The notes beneath the pieces are model-generated. The model worked only from the letters and a program-made list of their open reading frames with translations, searched no databases and had not been told where the DNA came from. Position numbers and translations under genes: made by a program. Shown here piece after piece: positions 17,640 to 28,100 of a DNA stretch of 64,000 bases; within the stretch, counting starts at the first letter, position 1, and each line of letters begins with the position of its first letter. Source of the DNA: Verrucomicrobiota bacterium (GTDB lineage: Bacteria; Verrucomicrobiota; Verrucomicrobiia; Opitutales; Opitutaceae); the NCBI GenBank assembly GCA_016222805.1, contig JACRQG010000005.1, forward strand, positions 176,141 through 240,140. Reading direction: 5' to 3'.

Positions 17640-19520
17640 CTACACCGGCACGTAGCACACCGTGTTCGAGAGCAGGATCGTGATGAAGATCAGCCCGGTC
17701 GTCATCGGCCCGGCGTAGATGCGTCCGGTGAGGCGGAAGAAGAGCCGGTGGTAGTACGGCAGCACAAACATGATCGGCACCACCGCGAAGAGCAGGTTGA
17801 TGTAGAGCCAGCCGTCGGTCCAGTGCACCGTGCCGGTCGCGGCAAACGTCGCGTACTGCACGACCACGATGAAGAGCAGGCCGAGCGAATTCGCGAGGCC
17901 GCCGAGCAGCATGCCCCTTCCCTCCGACTCCCCCTCGAGGCGCATGGCGCCGTTCACGCGGAGGGAATTCGAGAGGAAGAAGAGGAAGAACATCGGCGCG
18001 TACATCAGCAGCAGGATCAACACCGGGGGCTGGAACACCCTCGCCCCGAAGAACAACACGCGGTAGTCGACGTGGAAGAAGTAATACACACCCGCCAGCA
18101 GCAGGAAGAACCCGAGCCAGATGGCCACCGCGAGCAGGAACGACCGCCAAAGCTCCCGGCCGGTCGTCGCCGCTCCCCACATCTCCGGGCGCACGCCGCG
18201 ATGCCGGCCGAAGAACCGGTAGGTCAGGAAGAACAGGGCGTACCCGACCAGGCTGTTCAGCACCGCCCAGAGCATGACGGCGTTGTTCATGCGCTGGGGA
18301 AAGAACCAGGTCTGCTCCCGGCCGGAGGCGGCGACGAACAGCTTCTGCGAGAGTTCCGCCATCGGGATGTAGGTGAAGCAGGCAATCAGGGCCCCGAGCA
18401 CGAAGAGCGTCCAGTACACCAGCCGCCCCACCCCCTGCGGCCGGGGCTGCGCCGGTGGCACGGGATGCACCAGCGCCCCGAAGTACGGCACCCCGGCCAG
18501 GAGGACCCGCGCCAGCGGCACAATCGCCAGGAAAGCCGCCACCAGCGCCACGAGGCAGAGGAGTTCCTTCCAGTACCAGACCTGATCGCCCGGAGGCGGC
18601 ACGTCGGCCAGGCCGAAGACCTTGATGAAGAAGGCCAGCTGGTTGGCCATCGCCACCGTGCTGTAGGGCTGGAACGGATGCAGGAGCGGCTCGTTGTGCA
18701 CCACCCGCGCCGTCCGCGCGGCCAGATCCCCGTACCAGCGGTCCATCTCGACCTCCTGCAGGCCGGCGCCCTCGCGGCCCAGGCCCGACTGCACCAGCCG
18801 CAACGCCTCCGGGGCGCGCCGCAGATCGCCGTGTTTCAATTCGTTCCGATACGCCCCCTCGTCGTGGAGCGCGTAGCTGATCCCGACGTTGGAACGGACG
18901 GTACGCAGCGTGCGCTCGGTCAGGGTGAGCACGTAGCCCGAGACGAAGGCCGAATGCACCTTGCTCGGCCGGCCGCTCTGCTGGGCTTCCCGGCCAAAGG
19001 TGCTCGCGGCCTGCAGGGCGGCGTTGCCGCCGGCGGAGTGGCCGGTCACCCCGAGGCGGGCCTTGTCGACATAGTTCAGGACCCCGGTGCTGGCCGCATA
19101 TTCGATCACCGCAAACGCCCCGTACCCTTCCTCGGTGGCGGAGCGCGGACTGGTGGAGGAACTCGACCCGCCCTGGGCGTAGGGATCGATCGCGATCACC
19201 ACGACACCGCGGCGCGCCAGTTCGATCGAGAGGTTGGCCTGCGTCTCCTTGGATCGTTGGAACCCCGGCACCACCACCACGAGCGGAGCCGGTTTTTCCG
19301 CCGTCGCGGTGCGCGGGCGGAACAGGTCCGCGACGAGCCACTGCCCGTTCTGCGTGGGAATCTTGAGGCCCACCACCTGCACGGCTCCCCCGGAGGTCTG
19401 GACGCGCGACGCCAGGAACCCGGCCAGCAGCACCACCAGGACACATCCGCACAACCAGCGGAGTCCGGGCGAGACCGGGTGTTCGGAGGGTTCGGGAGCC
19501 GCAGCGCGCACGTCGCTCAT
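17640..19520 (-). CDS. Alpha/beta-hydrolase fused to a polytopic membrane domain
   Basis: A 626-residue inner-membrane protein. The ATG at 19520 (MSDVRAAAPEPSE) gives a short cytoplasmic tail and then a first membrane helix (WLCGCVLVVLLAGFLAS). Residues about 55-230 form an alpha/beta-hydrolase domain: PLVVVVPGFQRSKETQA strand, an oxyanion-type loop, RGVVVIAIDPYAQGGSS, and a nucleophile elbow GHSAGGNAAL. The rest, about residues 300-625, carries roughly eight to ten hydrophobic helices (for example LLCLVALVAAFLAIVPLARV and FLLAVAIWLGFFLLLAGVYY). I know no named family with this layout. The hydrolase should face the periplasm if helix one is a signal anchor. It follows the HEAT-repeat gene by 73 bases on the same strand. 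The substrate is unknown. Confidence 0.8.
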   Translation of the reverse strand: MSDVRAAAPEPSEHPVSPGLRWLCGCVLVVLLAGFLASRVQTSGGAVQVVGLKIPTQNGQWLVADLFRPRTATAEKPAPLVVVVPGFQRSKETQANLSIELARRGVVVIAIDPYAQGGSSSSTSPRSATEEGYGAFAVIEYAASTGVLNYVDKARLGVTGHSAGGNAALQAASTFGREAQQSGRPSKVHSAFVSGYVLTLTERTLRTVRSNVGISYALHDEGAYRNELKHGDLRRAPEALRLVQSGLGREGAGLQEVEMDRWYGDLAARTARVVHNEPLLHPFQPYSTVAMANQLAFFIKVFGLADVPPPGDQVWYWKELLCLVALVAAFLAIVPLARVLLAGVPYFGALVHPVPPAQPRPQGVGRLVYWTLFVLGALIACFTYIPMAELSQKLFVAASGREQTWFFPQRMNNAVMLWAVLNSLVGYALFFLTYRFFGRHRGVRPEMWGAATTGRELWRSFLLAVAIWLGFFLLLAGVYYFFHVDYRVLFFGARVFQPPVLILLLMYAPMFFLFFLSNSLRVNGAMRLEGESEGRGMLLGGLANSLGLLFIVVVQYATFAATGTVHWTDGWLYINLLFAVVPIMFVLPYYHRLFFRLTGRIYAGPMTTGLIFITILLSNTVCYVPV

Positions 19521-19593
19521 GGCCGTTTGTCCGGCACGGCGCACCGCGGAGGCGAGCCTAATTCACGGAGGCGACCCACGCAAAGCCGCCCGC

Positions 19594-22083
19594 TCACTCC
19601 AGGTCGACTTCGGGGTTCACCACCAGATCCGGAATCCGCGCACCGCTTCGATCCGTGATCTTCAGGGCAAACAGCGCCGGCTTCCCCGGCTGGGCCAGCT
19701 TCACCAGGACGAGATTCCAGCCTGCCTGCAGTTCGACCGGGGCCGTCGCCGGCGATCGCGGAGGCAGGCGCGCGGCGGTATTGGCCCGGAACACCTCCCG
19801 GTCGTTCACCCAAACCCGGATGCCGTACTCGTGGCCGACCTCCAGTTGGGCCGGCTGCGCCACGGGCACCTGCACCCACGTGCACGCATAGGCCACCCCG
19901 AGGGCCGCCGGCGCGTCGCTGCGCAGCACCATCGGGTTCCTTGCCTCCAGCCCCACGGACATCGGCGCCCAGGTGCCCAGTCGCGCCCGACCGGTCGCCG
20001 TGCGCAGTTCCCGCGACAATGTCTCCGGACCAAATTTCGCCTCGATCAGCTCCGCGACTCCGCGTCCCGTCACCCGCAAGTGGCCCGTGCCCAGCCAGGA
20101 CGTCACGTGCCCGGCGCGGGCGTCGACGGCCTTGTGGGCGGCGGCCAGTTCCCGGCGCCACTCGTCATCGCCCTCGACGGTCGCCACGGCCGCCAGGGCC
20201 TGGCGGGCCCGCTCCGCGTCCCCCACCCGGGGCGCGACCTTCACCACCGCCGACGCCGCTTCGAGACGGAGTTCCCTCTCGTCCAGCCAACCAAGAATCA
20301 ACGCGAGGTCCTCCGCTCCCCGGGCACCTGCCAGGGCTGCCAGCACGGTGCGCTTCTGCGCCACGCTCGACGCACCCCGTGCGAGGTTCCGCAACATCTC
20401 GCGGCGGTCGCGATCGGCCACTCGCGTCCCCTCCCGGGAGGCCAGCCGCACTGCCGCGCGCGTGGCCTGTTCGCGCACTTCCTCATCCGAGTCGGCACCC
20501 GCCGCTTTCACCAACCCGGACCACAGCCCCTCGTGTGGGCTCCGCATCGCGGCCCGCACCGCCGCGCGCCGCACGGCGGGATCCGCCTCCTCCAGGGCCG
20601 AGCGCAAGACGGCGGCGGCGGCGTCCCCCGGAAGGACTCCCGCCACCGCCAGCAGCGCGACGCGCCATGTCGTCGGTCCGGCCATCACCTCCTGGCGCCA
20701 GCGCCGCAGGGCCGGGTCGTCGGCCGTCAGCTGTAGCCGCTCGCACGCCAGGGTGAGGGCCCGCACCGCCTCGCCGCGCCGCCCCTCGTCGGGTGCCTGC
20801 TGCGCGAGCCGGACGAGTTCATCGAGCTGCCGTGGTTCCACGACCAGGGAGAGGGCGCGCAGCACCGCGACGCGGACGGCCGGTTCGGCGGCTTCGGCCA
20901 TCGCGAGCAGATGCCGCGCGGCACTGCGTTCGCCCCGCTCGCCCAGTGCGCGGGCGGACTCCACCCTCACTTCGGCCGACGAAGCCTGCAACGCGTCGAT
21001 CAATCGGGCCGACACCCTCCGCGCCCGCAAATCCACCAGTGCCTGCCGCGCCGCCTTCTGCTCCGGCCCGGCCGTGGCGGCAAGGGCCAGCAGGCGTTCG
21101 ACGTCTCCCGCCTCCCCCACCCGTCCCAGGGCTGCCACCGCCCCGCGGCGCACCTCCTCGTCCGGGCTCGCGAGCAGGCCAAGGACGTCCTTTCGGTCCG
21201 GCCATTCCGCGCGCCGCAGCCAGGCGTCCAGGACGGCCACCTGCCGCTCCGGGGCGAGCACCGGAAGCCTGGCCCGCAGGACCCGGCCGGTCTGGGGTGC
21301 CGTCAGCTCCGCCGTGGTTCGCAAGGCCGCATCCAGCTCCGGCCCCGCCGGACCGGCAATCGCGCCCTCCCAGAAAGCCAGCGCCTCCGCGGGCGGCGAA
21401 GTACGAATCCATCCCTCGATGGCCGCGGCGCGGTGCGCCCGCACCGTCGCGCCGTCCCGCACTCGCACGAACAGGCGCTGGGCTTCGCTCTTCCTGCCGT
21501 CCTGCGCCCGTCGCTGCGCCTGCTGCAGGAGCGCGTCCGCAACCCTTGGCCGCAGGCTGGCCGGCACCGTGCCCCACGCCTCCTCCAGCAGCGGCACCAC
21601 CACGGGATGCTCCAGTTCCCCGAGCGTCTGGAAAACGGCGGCGGCCGTCGCCACCACCTCCGGTGAAACGGCGCCGCCTTCGCGCGCCAGGCCCGGCTTC
21701 AGCTCCGCCCAAAGCTCCGCGAGCAGCGGCGCCGCCTCGGGTTCCCGACGCACGGCCAGGGAGGCCAGCAGGCCCAGCCGGGCGTCTCCCGAGCTGGTCC
21801 GCAGCGCCGCCACCAGCGCCTTTCCGGCCGCGGGCACCGGCATCGACTCGAGGGCGGCCCTGGCCGCGTGCGCCAGCGAGGGATCCGAGAGCAGCGCGGC
21901 GAGAGCCGGGATGACCCGCTCCGACCCGATGCGCTGCAGCCGCACGCAGGCCGCCTCCCGCGCGGCCACGCCTCCTCCCGCGGCCAGCACGTCGAGGAGC
22001 CGTTCCTCCTCGTCGTCCCAGACCACGGCCGGCACCTCCGCCGCACGCATCCCCGCCAACCCGACCACGCCCGCGAACCACAC
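19594..22083 (-). CDS. Exported HEAT-repeat protein with C-terminal beta-sandwich
   Basis: A protein of about 829 residues made mostly of HEAT-type helical repeats (for example ACVRLQRIGSERVIPALAAL, RRGAVAALGRVGEAGDVERL, AVRVAVLRALSLVVEPRQLD). It ends in a roughly 130-residue beta domain (HEYGIRVWVNDREVFRANTA, VELQAGWNLVLVKLAQPGKP) like the PA14 or carbohydrate-binding modules attached to such proteins. The start is uncertain: no ATG lies before the repeats except at 22050. A GTG at 22083 gives a signal-like N-terminus (VWFAGVVGLAGMRA) and a CTG at 22095 would add a positive charge. The longer open frame upstream runs through a family-A hairpin and is not coding. Probably a periplasmic scaffold; no enzymatic motif seen. 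Confidence 0.78.
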   Translation of the reverse strand: MWFAGVVGLAGMRAAEVPAVVWDDEEERLLDVLAAGGGVAAREAACVRLQRIGSERVIPALAALLSDPSLAHAARAALESMPVPAAGKALVAALRTSSGDARLGLLASLAVRREPEAAPLLAELWAELKPGLAREGGAVSPEVVATAAAVFQTLGELEHPVVVPLLEEAWGTVPASLRPRVADALLQQAQRRAQDGRKSEAQRLFVRVRDGATVRAHRAAAIEGWIRTSPPAEALAFWEGAIAGPAGPELDAALRTTAELTAPQTGRVLRARLPVLAPERQVAVLDAWLRRAEWPDRKDVLGLLASPDEEVRRGAVAALGRVGEAGDVERLLALAATAGPEQKAARQALVDLRARRVSARLIDALQASSAEVRVESARALGERGERSAARHLLAMAEAAEPAVRVAVLRALSLVVEPRQLDELVRLAQQAPDEGRRGEAVRALTLACERLQLTADDPALRRWRQEVMAGPTTWRVALLAVAGVLPGDAAAAVLRSALEEADPAVRRAAVRAAMRSPHEGLWSGLVKAAGADSDEEVREQATRAAVRLASREGTRVADRDRREMLRNLARGASSVAQKRTVLAALAGARGAEDLALILGWLDERELRLEAASAVVKVAPRVGDAERARQALAAVATVEGDDEWRRELAAAHKAVDARAGHVTSWLGTGHLRVTGRGVAELIEAKFGPETLSRELRTATGRARLGTWAPMSVGLEARNPMVLRSDAPAALGVAYACTWVQVPVAQPAQLEVGHEYGIRVWVNDREVFRANTAARLPPRSPATAPVELQAGWNLVLVKLAQPGKPALFALKITDRSGARIPDLVVNPEVDLE

Positions 22084-22108
22084 CCCACGGATCAGGGCCG
22101 TTCTTCCC

Positions 22109-22135
22109 TGTAGGCGGGGCGACCCCGCCCCGCGC
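22109..22135. repeat. Single family-A hairpin arm
   Basis: TGTAGGCGGGGCGACCCCGC followed by CCCGCGC lies between the HEAT-repeat gene and the oxidoreductase. Only the forward arm is present, and it is self-complementary around GGCGGGGcgaCCCCGCC. It creates a false N-terminal extension of the HEAT-repeat reading frame (GRGAGSPRLQG). Confidence 0.7.
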
Positions 22136-22192
22136 CCAAATGGAACCACCCACGAAAGGAAAGTCATCGAAGTCGTCCGCCTCCTCGGTGGT

Positions 22193-23554
22193 TCATGTCC
22201 GCCACGGGGCGCGCTTCGCCAGGCGCAGGAACCGGTTCGCCTCGTCGTCGCCCGGGAACCGCTCCGCCAGGGGATCCCAGCGCAGCGGACGTCCCACCTG
22301 TTTCACGATGCCGCCGAGGAGCAGCGCACTCGCCGAACGGTGGGCCACTTCCGCATCGCAGATCGGGCGCTGCCGCGTGCGCACACAGCGGAGGAAGTTG
22401 TCCGCGTGCCCGTGGTTGCGCGGCAGGTGGACTTCGTCGGGCCGCAGCGGCTCGCGCGCCAGCGACGCCGGTGTGGAGATCAACGTCTCGCGATCCACCG
22501 CGATCCGCCCCGCCGTGCCCACGAAGCAGGCCCCGCCCGACCCGCCCACCCGCTCCTCCGGATGCGGGCGACCGTACACGGTCACGCCGCTCGCATAGCG
22601 ATAACCCGACCGCCCGTCCTCGAGGAACAACTCCACCGGGCCGGTCTGATCCGCCTCCGCGGCCCACTGGATGATGTCGTAGTGGTGCTGCCCCCAGTTC
22701 AGTTCGCCGACGTCGAAACGGTGCGCCCCGGCGTTGCCGTCGAAGGGAATCCAGGGCGCCGGGCCGAGGTAAAGTTCCCAGTCGAGATCGTCCGGCACCG
22801 GCCGGATCGCCGCCTCCGCCGGCCGCGAGGGCCACGCGATCGCCCCGCCATCCCGATGGCAGTAGATTTCCCGCAACCGGCCAATCCGCCCGCTGCGGAC
22901 CAGTTCGCAGGCCAGCCGGAACTTGCCGCCGTATTCGCTCCGCTGTTGCGTGCCCGCCTGGTACACGCGGCCGTGGCGCCGCACGGCGTCGCGCACCGCC
23001 TGGCTTTCCTGGATCGTCACGGCCGTCGGCTTCTCGCAGTAGATGTCCTTCCCCGCGGCGGCCGCCATCACCGCCATCGTCGCATGCCAGTGCGCGGGCG
23101 TGGCGATGAGGACCGCGTCGATGTCCGCGCGATCCAGCACGTGCCGGAAATCCACATACGCCTGGCACCCGGCGGAACCGGGGCCGCGCGACTCCGCGTC
23201 GTGGGCGTTGACCCGTCGGACCGCGTCCTCGCGCCGCCCGCGCCGCACATCGCACACCGCCAGCACCTGCACATCCGGCCGGCCGGCGAACCCGCCGACC
23301 ACATAAGTCCACGCCCCGCCGAACAGGTGGCCGCCGCCCTGCCCGCCGACCCCGATGAAGCCCATGGTGATCCGTTCACTGGGCGGCACGGCTCCGCCGC
23401 GGCCGAGCACCGAGGCCGGCATCACCGAGGGAAAGCCGATCGCGCCCAGCGCCGTCGCCGCGGTGCGGACAAACTGGCGGCGGCTCACTCGCGAGGGGGA
23501 CAACGGGGCTTGGGGCAGGCGGGGCACCGGAGAGGGGAAAGCGCCACTCTCCAC
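22193..23554 (-). CDS. Gfo/Idh/MocA family oxidoreductase, Tat-exported (second copy)
   Basis: A 453-residue NAD(P)-dependent oxidoreductase. A twin-arginine signal (SRRQFVRTAATALGAIGFPS) begins about 25 residues after the GTG at 23554; later GTG codons are also possible starts. The Rossmann nucleotide site is GFIGVGGQGGGHLF, and the family motif is intact as GKDIYCEKPTAVTIQ with Glu-Lys-Pro, unlike the Gln seen in the copy at 3890. The C-terminal domain contains DVGELNWGQHHYDIIQWAAE, the usual position of the catalytic His. Such exported oxidoreductases are very numerous in Verrucomicrobiota and Planctomycetota; substrates are mostly unknown. It precedes the HEAT-repeat and hydrolase genes on the same strand. 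Confidence 0.9.
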   Translation of the reverse strand: MESGAFPSPVPRLPQAPLSPSRVSRRQFVRTAATALGAIGFPSVMPASVLGRGGAVPPSERITMGFIGVGGQGGGHLFGGAWTYVVGGFAGRPDVQVLAVCDVRRGRREDAVRRVNAHDAESRGPGSAGCQAYVDFRHVLDRADIDAVLIATPAHWHATMAVMAAAAGKDIYCEKPTAVTIQESQAVRDAVRRHGRVYQAGTQQRSEYGGKFRLACELVRSGRIGRLREIYCHRDGGAIAWPSRPAEAAIRPVPDDLDWELYLGPAPWIPFDGNAGAHRFDVGELNWGQHHYDIIQWAAEADQTGPVELFLEDGRSGYRYASGVTVYGRPHPEERVGGSGGACFVGTAGRIAVDRETLISTPASLAREPLRPDEVHLPRNHGHADNFLRCVRTRQRPICDAEVAHRSASALLLGGIVKQVGRPLRWDPLAERFPGDDEANRFLRLAKRAPWRT

Positions 23555-23975
23555 GCCCCCACGCGGGAGGCAAGACTCGGCGCGGAGCCGCCCCCGGCAG
23601 GCACGGGGTGCGCCCGACCAGACACCGCGTCATAAGTCCGGTGCGCTGTAGGCGCGACGATCTCGTCGCGCGGGCGAATGCGTCGACCGTACCCTGACGC
23701 GGGGCGGGGTCGCCCCGCCCACAGCGGTGACGCTCACTTACGACGTTCTGAATGGTTCCTCCCGGAAGCGGCGATCCATCGGCAGTTGTAGCCGGCCGCG
23801 TTGAGGCCGGCCCCGGGATGCACGCACGGCCAGAACGGCCCGGGGTCGCCGCCCCCGGCTACAGCGGACCAGGCACCGTGGCCAGCAGAGGTGTCCGAGT
23901 CCGCCCGCACGGCTACATTTGGTTGCAGCTTCGAGGCGTCGCGGAGAACCTCCCGGCCGCCCCCTCCCCTTCGCC
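23555..23975. repeat. Intergenic region with one family-A and one family-B hairpin
   Basis: No gene is visible. A degenerate family-A element lies at 23646-23724, with arms TGTAGGCGCGACGATCTCGT and GGGGTCGCCCCGCCCACAG. A complete family-B element lies at 23785-23864, from GTTGTAGCCGGCCGCGTTGA to GTCGCCGCCCCCGGCTACA. Both families together in one gap, 60 bases apart, is unusual. Confidence 0.7.
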
Positions 23976-24944
23976 ATGGCCAAACCCACCCTCAAGCGCC
24001 TGCCGGCCAAGAAGCGGCCCCGTCAGGCCAAGTCCAACTCCCGCGGCTTCGCCGCCGCCGACACCGCCCTGCCCGAGCTAACCGGCGACGCCCTCGCCGC
24101 CAAAACCGCCGTCGAGGGCTGTGGCGGCCGGGTGACCGGCAGCTACCTCGATCCGCTTGGCGGCCAGCCGCTCCTCCTCGCGGTCCTGCCGATCGATCAG
24201 GTCGAACCCACTCCCTTCCAGCGCGACGTTTCAGATGCCCATCACAAGCGCCTCGCCGACGTCATCCATCGCACCGGGATCTTCCTGGATCCGATCATCG
24301 CGATCACGGCGCCGAAGGGTTTCTGGACCCCCAACGGCGGCCATCGGCTCGCGGCGATGCGCCGGCTCGGCGCGAAGGCGATCACGGCGCTGGTGGTGCC
24401 CCGCCGCGAGGTGGCCTGGCAGATCCTCGCCCTCAACACCGAGAAGGCGCACAACTTGAAGGACAAGTCCCTGGAGGTGATCCGCATCTACCGGCACCTG
24501 CTCCAGGAAGGCGCCGGCCAGCCGGAGCGCGAGTACGGCTTCTACTTCGAGGAGGCGTCCTACATCAAGATGGGCCTGTGTTATGAGCAGAACGCGCGCT
24601 TCAGCGGTGCCGTTTACCACTCCTTTGTCCGTCGGCTGACGGACTTCGGCGGGGACACCCTGACCCAGTCGCTCGCCGGCCATGAGCGCCACGCCGCAAC
24701 CCTGATCGAACTGGACCAGAAGGTCGCCGAGGTCGTCGTCAAACTGAAGGCCAAGGGGCTGGTGAGCCCGTACCTGAAGACCTTCGTCGTCGCCCGCTGC
24801 AATCCGCTGCGCTTCATGGCGGAGCCGCCGACCCTCGATGAACTGCTGCGCACGATCCGCGGCAAGGTGGAGCGGTTCAACGTCGACAAGATCCGCCAGG
24901 AGGACATCGCCAGTTCCGGCGGCGGCGGCGCGGACGAAGAGTAG
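23976..24944 (+). CDS. Orphan ParB-like N-terminal-domain protein
   Basis: A 322-residue protein with a ParB/Srx-like domain at about residues 60-160. The key motif GxHR appears as FWTPNGGHRLAAMRRLGAK, preceded by PIDQVEPTPFQRDVSDAHHK and followed by WQILALNTEKAHNLKDKSLE. The N-terminus is a basic tail (MAKPTLKRLPAKKRPRQAKS) and the C-terminus ends in SSGGGGADEE. No ParA, helix-turn-helix typical of ParB, or parS-like repeats are seen nearby, so a role in chromosome partition is unlikely. Proteins of this type occur as orphans in many genomes and may be CTP- or nucleic-acid-binding regulators; that is inference. I chose the ATG at 23976 rather than the upstream TTG/GTG-type starts. Confidence 0.8.
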   Translation: MAKPTLKRLPAKKRPRQAKSNSRGFAAADTALPELTGDALAAKTAVEGCGGRVTGSYLDPLGGQPLLLAVLPIDQVEPTPFQRDVSDAHHKRLADVIHRTGIFLDPIIAITAPKGFWTPNGGHRLAAMRRLGAKAITALVVPRREVAWQILALNTEKAHNLKDKSLEVIRIYRHLLQEGAGQPEREYGFYFEEASYIKMGLCYEQNARFSGAVYHSFVRRLTDFGGDTLTQSLAGHERHAATLIELDQKVAEVVVKLKAKGLVSPYLKTFVVARCNPLRFMAEPPTLDELLRTIRGKVERFNVDKIRQEDIASSGGGGADEE

Positions 24945-25119
24945 GCCGAATCGATCCCGGCCCTTCCGCACGCAGGGGATTTCCCCGGCAACCGGCCGCC
25001 CGACCGCCGGCGCCCGCCCCCATTGCCCGCCGTACTAGCGCCGATTAGGATTTCGTTCTTCCTCTGAACGCCCCGGCTGGCCCCTTGTTCGTCTCCCGGG
25101 CTCGGGCAGAATCCCGCGT

Positions 25120-28100
25120 GTGAAACGCACGCTGTCCGGCCTGCTGGCCATCGCCATCACCGGTCTCGCGCTGCGCGGACAAACCACCGCCGTGCCCGCA
25201 GCGCAGACGGTGATCCGCGACACCGCCTGGACCAGTGACGTCTCCACCCTCGTTTCCGCCAATCCGCGCTCGGCGCGCGGCACGGCGCGCCTGACCAACA
25301 TCTCGGTCCGGGCGCAGGCCGGCAGCGGCGCGGGCAGCATCATCGCCGGCGCCGCCGTGCAGGGCACCGGGAGCCTGCCGGTGCTCGTGCGGGCCATCGG
25401 ACCCGGCCTCGCCCAGTTCGGGGTCAACTCCTACCTCCGCAACGTCAACCTCGAGGTCTACCGCGGCTCCTCGCTCCTGGCCCAGACCAACACCACCGGC
25501 AACGGCTGCGCCGCTGCGTCGTCCTACGTCGGGTCGTTCCCCCTGCGCGAGCGCTCGGTCACCGCCGCCGGCGACGCGGCCCTCGCCGGCCAGGTTCCCG
25601 CGGGCACCGTGACCGCCCACTGCAACCCGGGCACGGGCGCCGCCGGCGTCGCCCTGTTGGAATTCTACGATGCCACCTGCACCCCGGGCCTCGCCTCGCC
25701 GCGTTTCGTCAATATCTCGGCCCGCGCGCGGGTGGAACCCGGCGAAGGGCTCATGGTGCTGGGCTTCGCCGTCACCGGCGAAGGCACCGTCACGCTCCTG
25801 TTGCGCGGCATCGGCCCCAGCCTCCAGCAACTTGGCGTCACCGACTGCGTGCGCGATCCCGTGATCGAACTCTACTCCGGCACGACCCGGATCGCCTCGA
25901 ATAACAACTGGCGCGGCACCGATGCCGCCGAGGCCAACCGCCTCGAGGGCGCCCGGATGACCGTCGGCGCCTTCGCCCTGACCAGCGACAACGACGCCGC
26001 CCTCCTCGTCACCCTTTCCCCGGGCGCGTACACGCTGCAGGTGCGGGGCGGCAGCGCCACCGACAGCGGCGTCGCGCTCGCGGAGATCCACGAGATCATG
26101 CGCAGCGGGCCCGACCTCCTGCCCGCCGGCGTCGAGGCCAACGAGGTGCGATTCACCGACGCCGGCACCACCGGCCTCGGGACGTGGCGCGCCGAGGTGA
26201 TCACCTCGCCCGCACGCTGGAGTCCCGGGTTGCCCCTCAAGGTGCAGGCGCGGCTCACGTTCAGCGACGCCCTGCTCGCCGGGCTCGCCGCCAAGGGCGT
26301 CACGCCGGACTCCTTCCTTCTCCTCGTGACCGCCGAACGTGTCTTCGACGCCGACGGCCTCCTCCGCCTGCCGAGCGACGAGCGCATGTCGACCCTGCTC
26401 ACGCCGACGGGCCTTGCCATCGAGGGCGGCGTGCAGGGCGCCGTGACCACGCGCTACGGCTACCGCTTCCGGACGCCCGTCGACGAACTGGTGACGGTGC
26501 CGCTGGCGGCCACGCAGGTCGTGGACGGCGGCCGCGCGGTGACGTTCAACGTGCCGACCCGCCTGCCGGAAAACCTGCCGCCCGGCATCTACCGCCTGCG
26601 GCTCGACTACGGGGTCGCGATGAAAACGAAGATCACCAATCTCAACGCCGAAACCTTCGCCCGCCGCGGCTTTCCGGTCGGGCCCTGCGACACCGAGAGC
26701 TACTCCCCGCTCTTTCCCGCCAGCGCCCGGCACGTGACCGGCCGGATGGTCGACGCGAGCACGATCCGGCCGCGGATTCCGTGGGTGCTGCTCTACGCCT
26801 ACAACTCCAACGGCTACCGCGGCGCCGTCGCCGCCGAGGACGAGGCCACCTTCGCTCTATCGGCGCGCAACCTGATCCAGGACGACGTGATCCTGGCGCG
26901 CTTCAGCGAGACCACGACCACCTCCGTCAACGCCTACTCCCTCGAGCCGCAGTTCCCGACCGACACGATCTTCCTGCGCCAGAACATTCCCTGGGACTAC
27001 ACCAAGGGTGAACTCTCGGTCCAGATCACGCAGCCGGACGGCAAGGTGGTGGACCTCGGCACGGCGCCGTTTGTCGGCCAGTCGGGCCAGTGGCCCACGA
27101 CAAGAAACACCAAGTTCACCCAGTGGCGCCCGCCGATGTACGGCCAGTACACGGTCCGCGCGACCGGCTGGACGCAGGACATCTGGGGCAACCGGTACGA
27201 AGGCGGCGGTACCTACCGGTTCTGGATTGCGAAGCGCATGACACTCGCCACCGCCACGTTTCAGGGGCAGCCCTACCCCGTGGGCAACCGGTACGGCCGC
27301 GACATCGGCCTCGCGCCGGCGGTGCCGGCGGACATCACCGTGACCGCCACCCTCCTCGTCAATTCGGACCGGGCCAACGCCCGCACGATCTCCTACTCCG
27401 GCAAGGCCACCGCCGGCGGGGTCTTCGGCGCGGCGCAGGGCATGAAGCCCCTCGCCTTCGATGCCCCCGGCGAGTATCACGCGCACGTCCTCGCCAAGTA
27501 CACCGACGCCGACGGGCACCTCTGGGTCGAGTCGATGCGGCACGCCGGCGTGATCTATCCGACCGACTCGCCGATCGTCGCCCACGGCAAGATGCTCAAC
27601 GTCAATGGCCGGCTGGTGGAGCGCGGGGAGACCGGCAAGGAGGGTTACCTCGATCCCGTCACCGGGGTGCAACGGCTCGAGCACATCGACTTCCCCTACA
27701 ACGCCGGCGACGTCCTGCTGATCGCCACCGAGCAGCACTCCGCCAACAAGATCGAGCCGGTGTTGAGCTGGGCCCAGAAGGTCAACCCCGCGCCCTACGA
27801 CTCCAAGATCCAGTCGATCGGCTACTCCAACGTCCGGATCCAGACCTCCAACGGCTACACGCCGCATCTGTTCCCCGAATACATCACCGACCTGCAGTAT
27901 TTCTACGCCGCCGCGCCACGGCCGGGTTTCATGGGCCGGTTCCTCGTCAGCGAGGACGGCGTCCGCGCGCCGTACTGGCAATTGAGCCCGCAGAGTTTCG
28001 GCGGCCAGATCGGCGCCTCGAGCAACGGCGACTCGCCCGGCGAGATCTACCGGCTGCTCGGCGGCGTCGTGCTCCGCAACCAGGGCCAGGCGCCGGTCTA

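Noticed and set aside
22084-22167. N-terminal extension of the HEAT-repeat protein
   Set aside because: It reads through a family-A hairpin (GRGAGSPRLQG), a pseudo-peptide that recurs wherever this repeat is translated.
19973-23635. 1220-residue plus-strand open frame
   Set aside because: Antisense to the HEAT-repeat and oxidoreductase genes; long Arg/Ser/Ala runs and no domains.
23976-24944. Chromosome-partition ParB and nearby replication origin
   Set aside because: No ParA, no parS-like palindromes and no DnaA boxes or dnaA/gidA-type neighbours.
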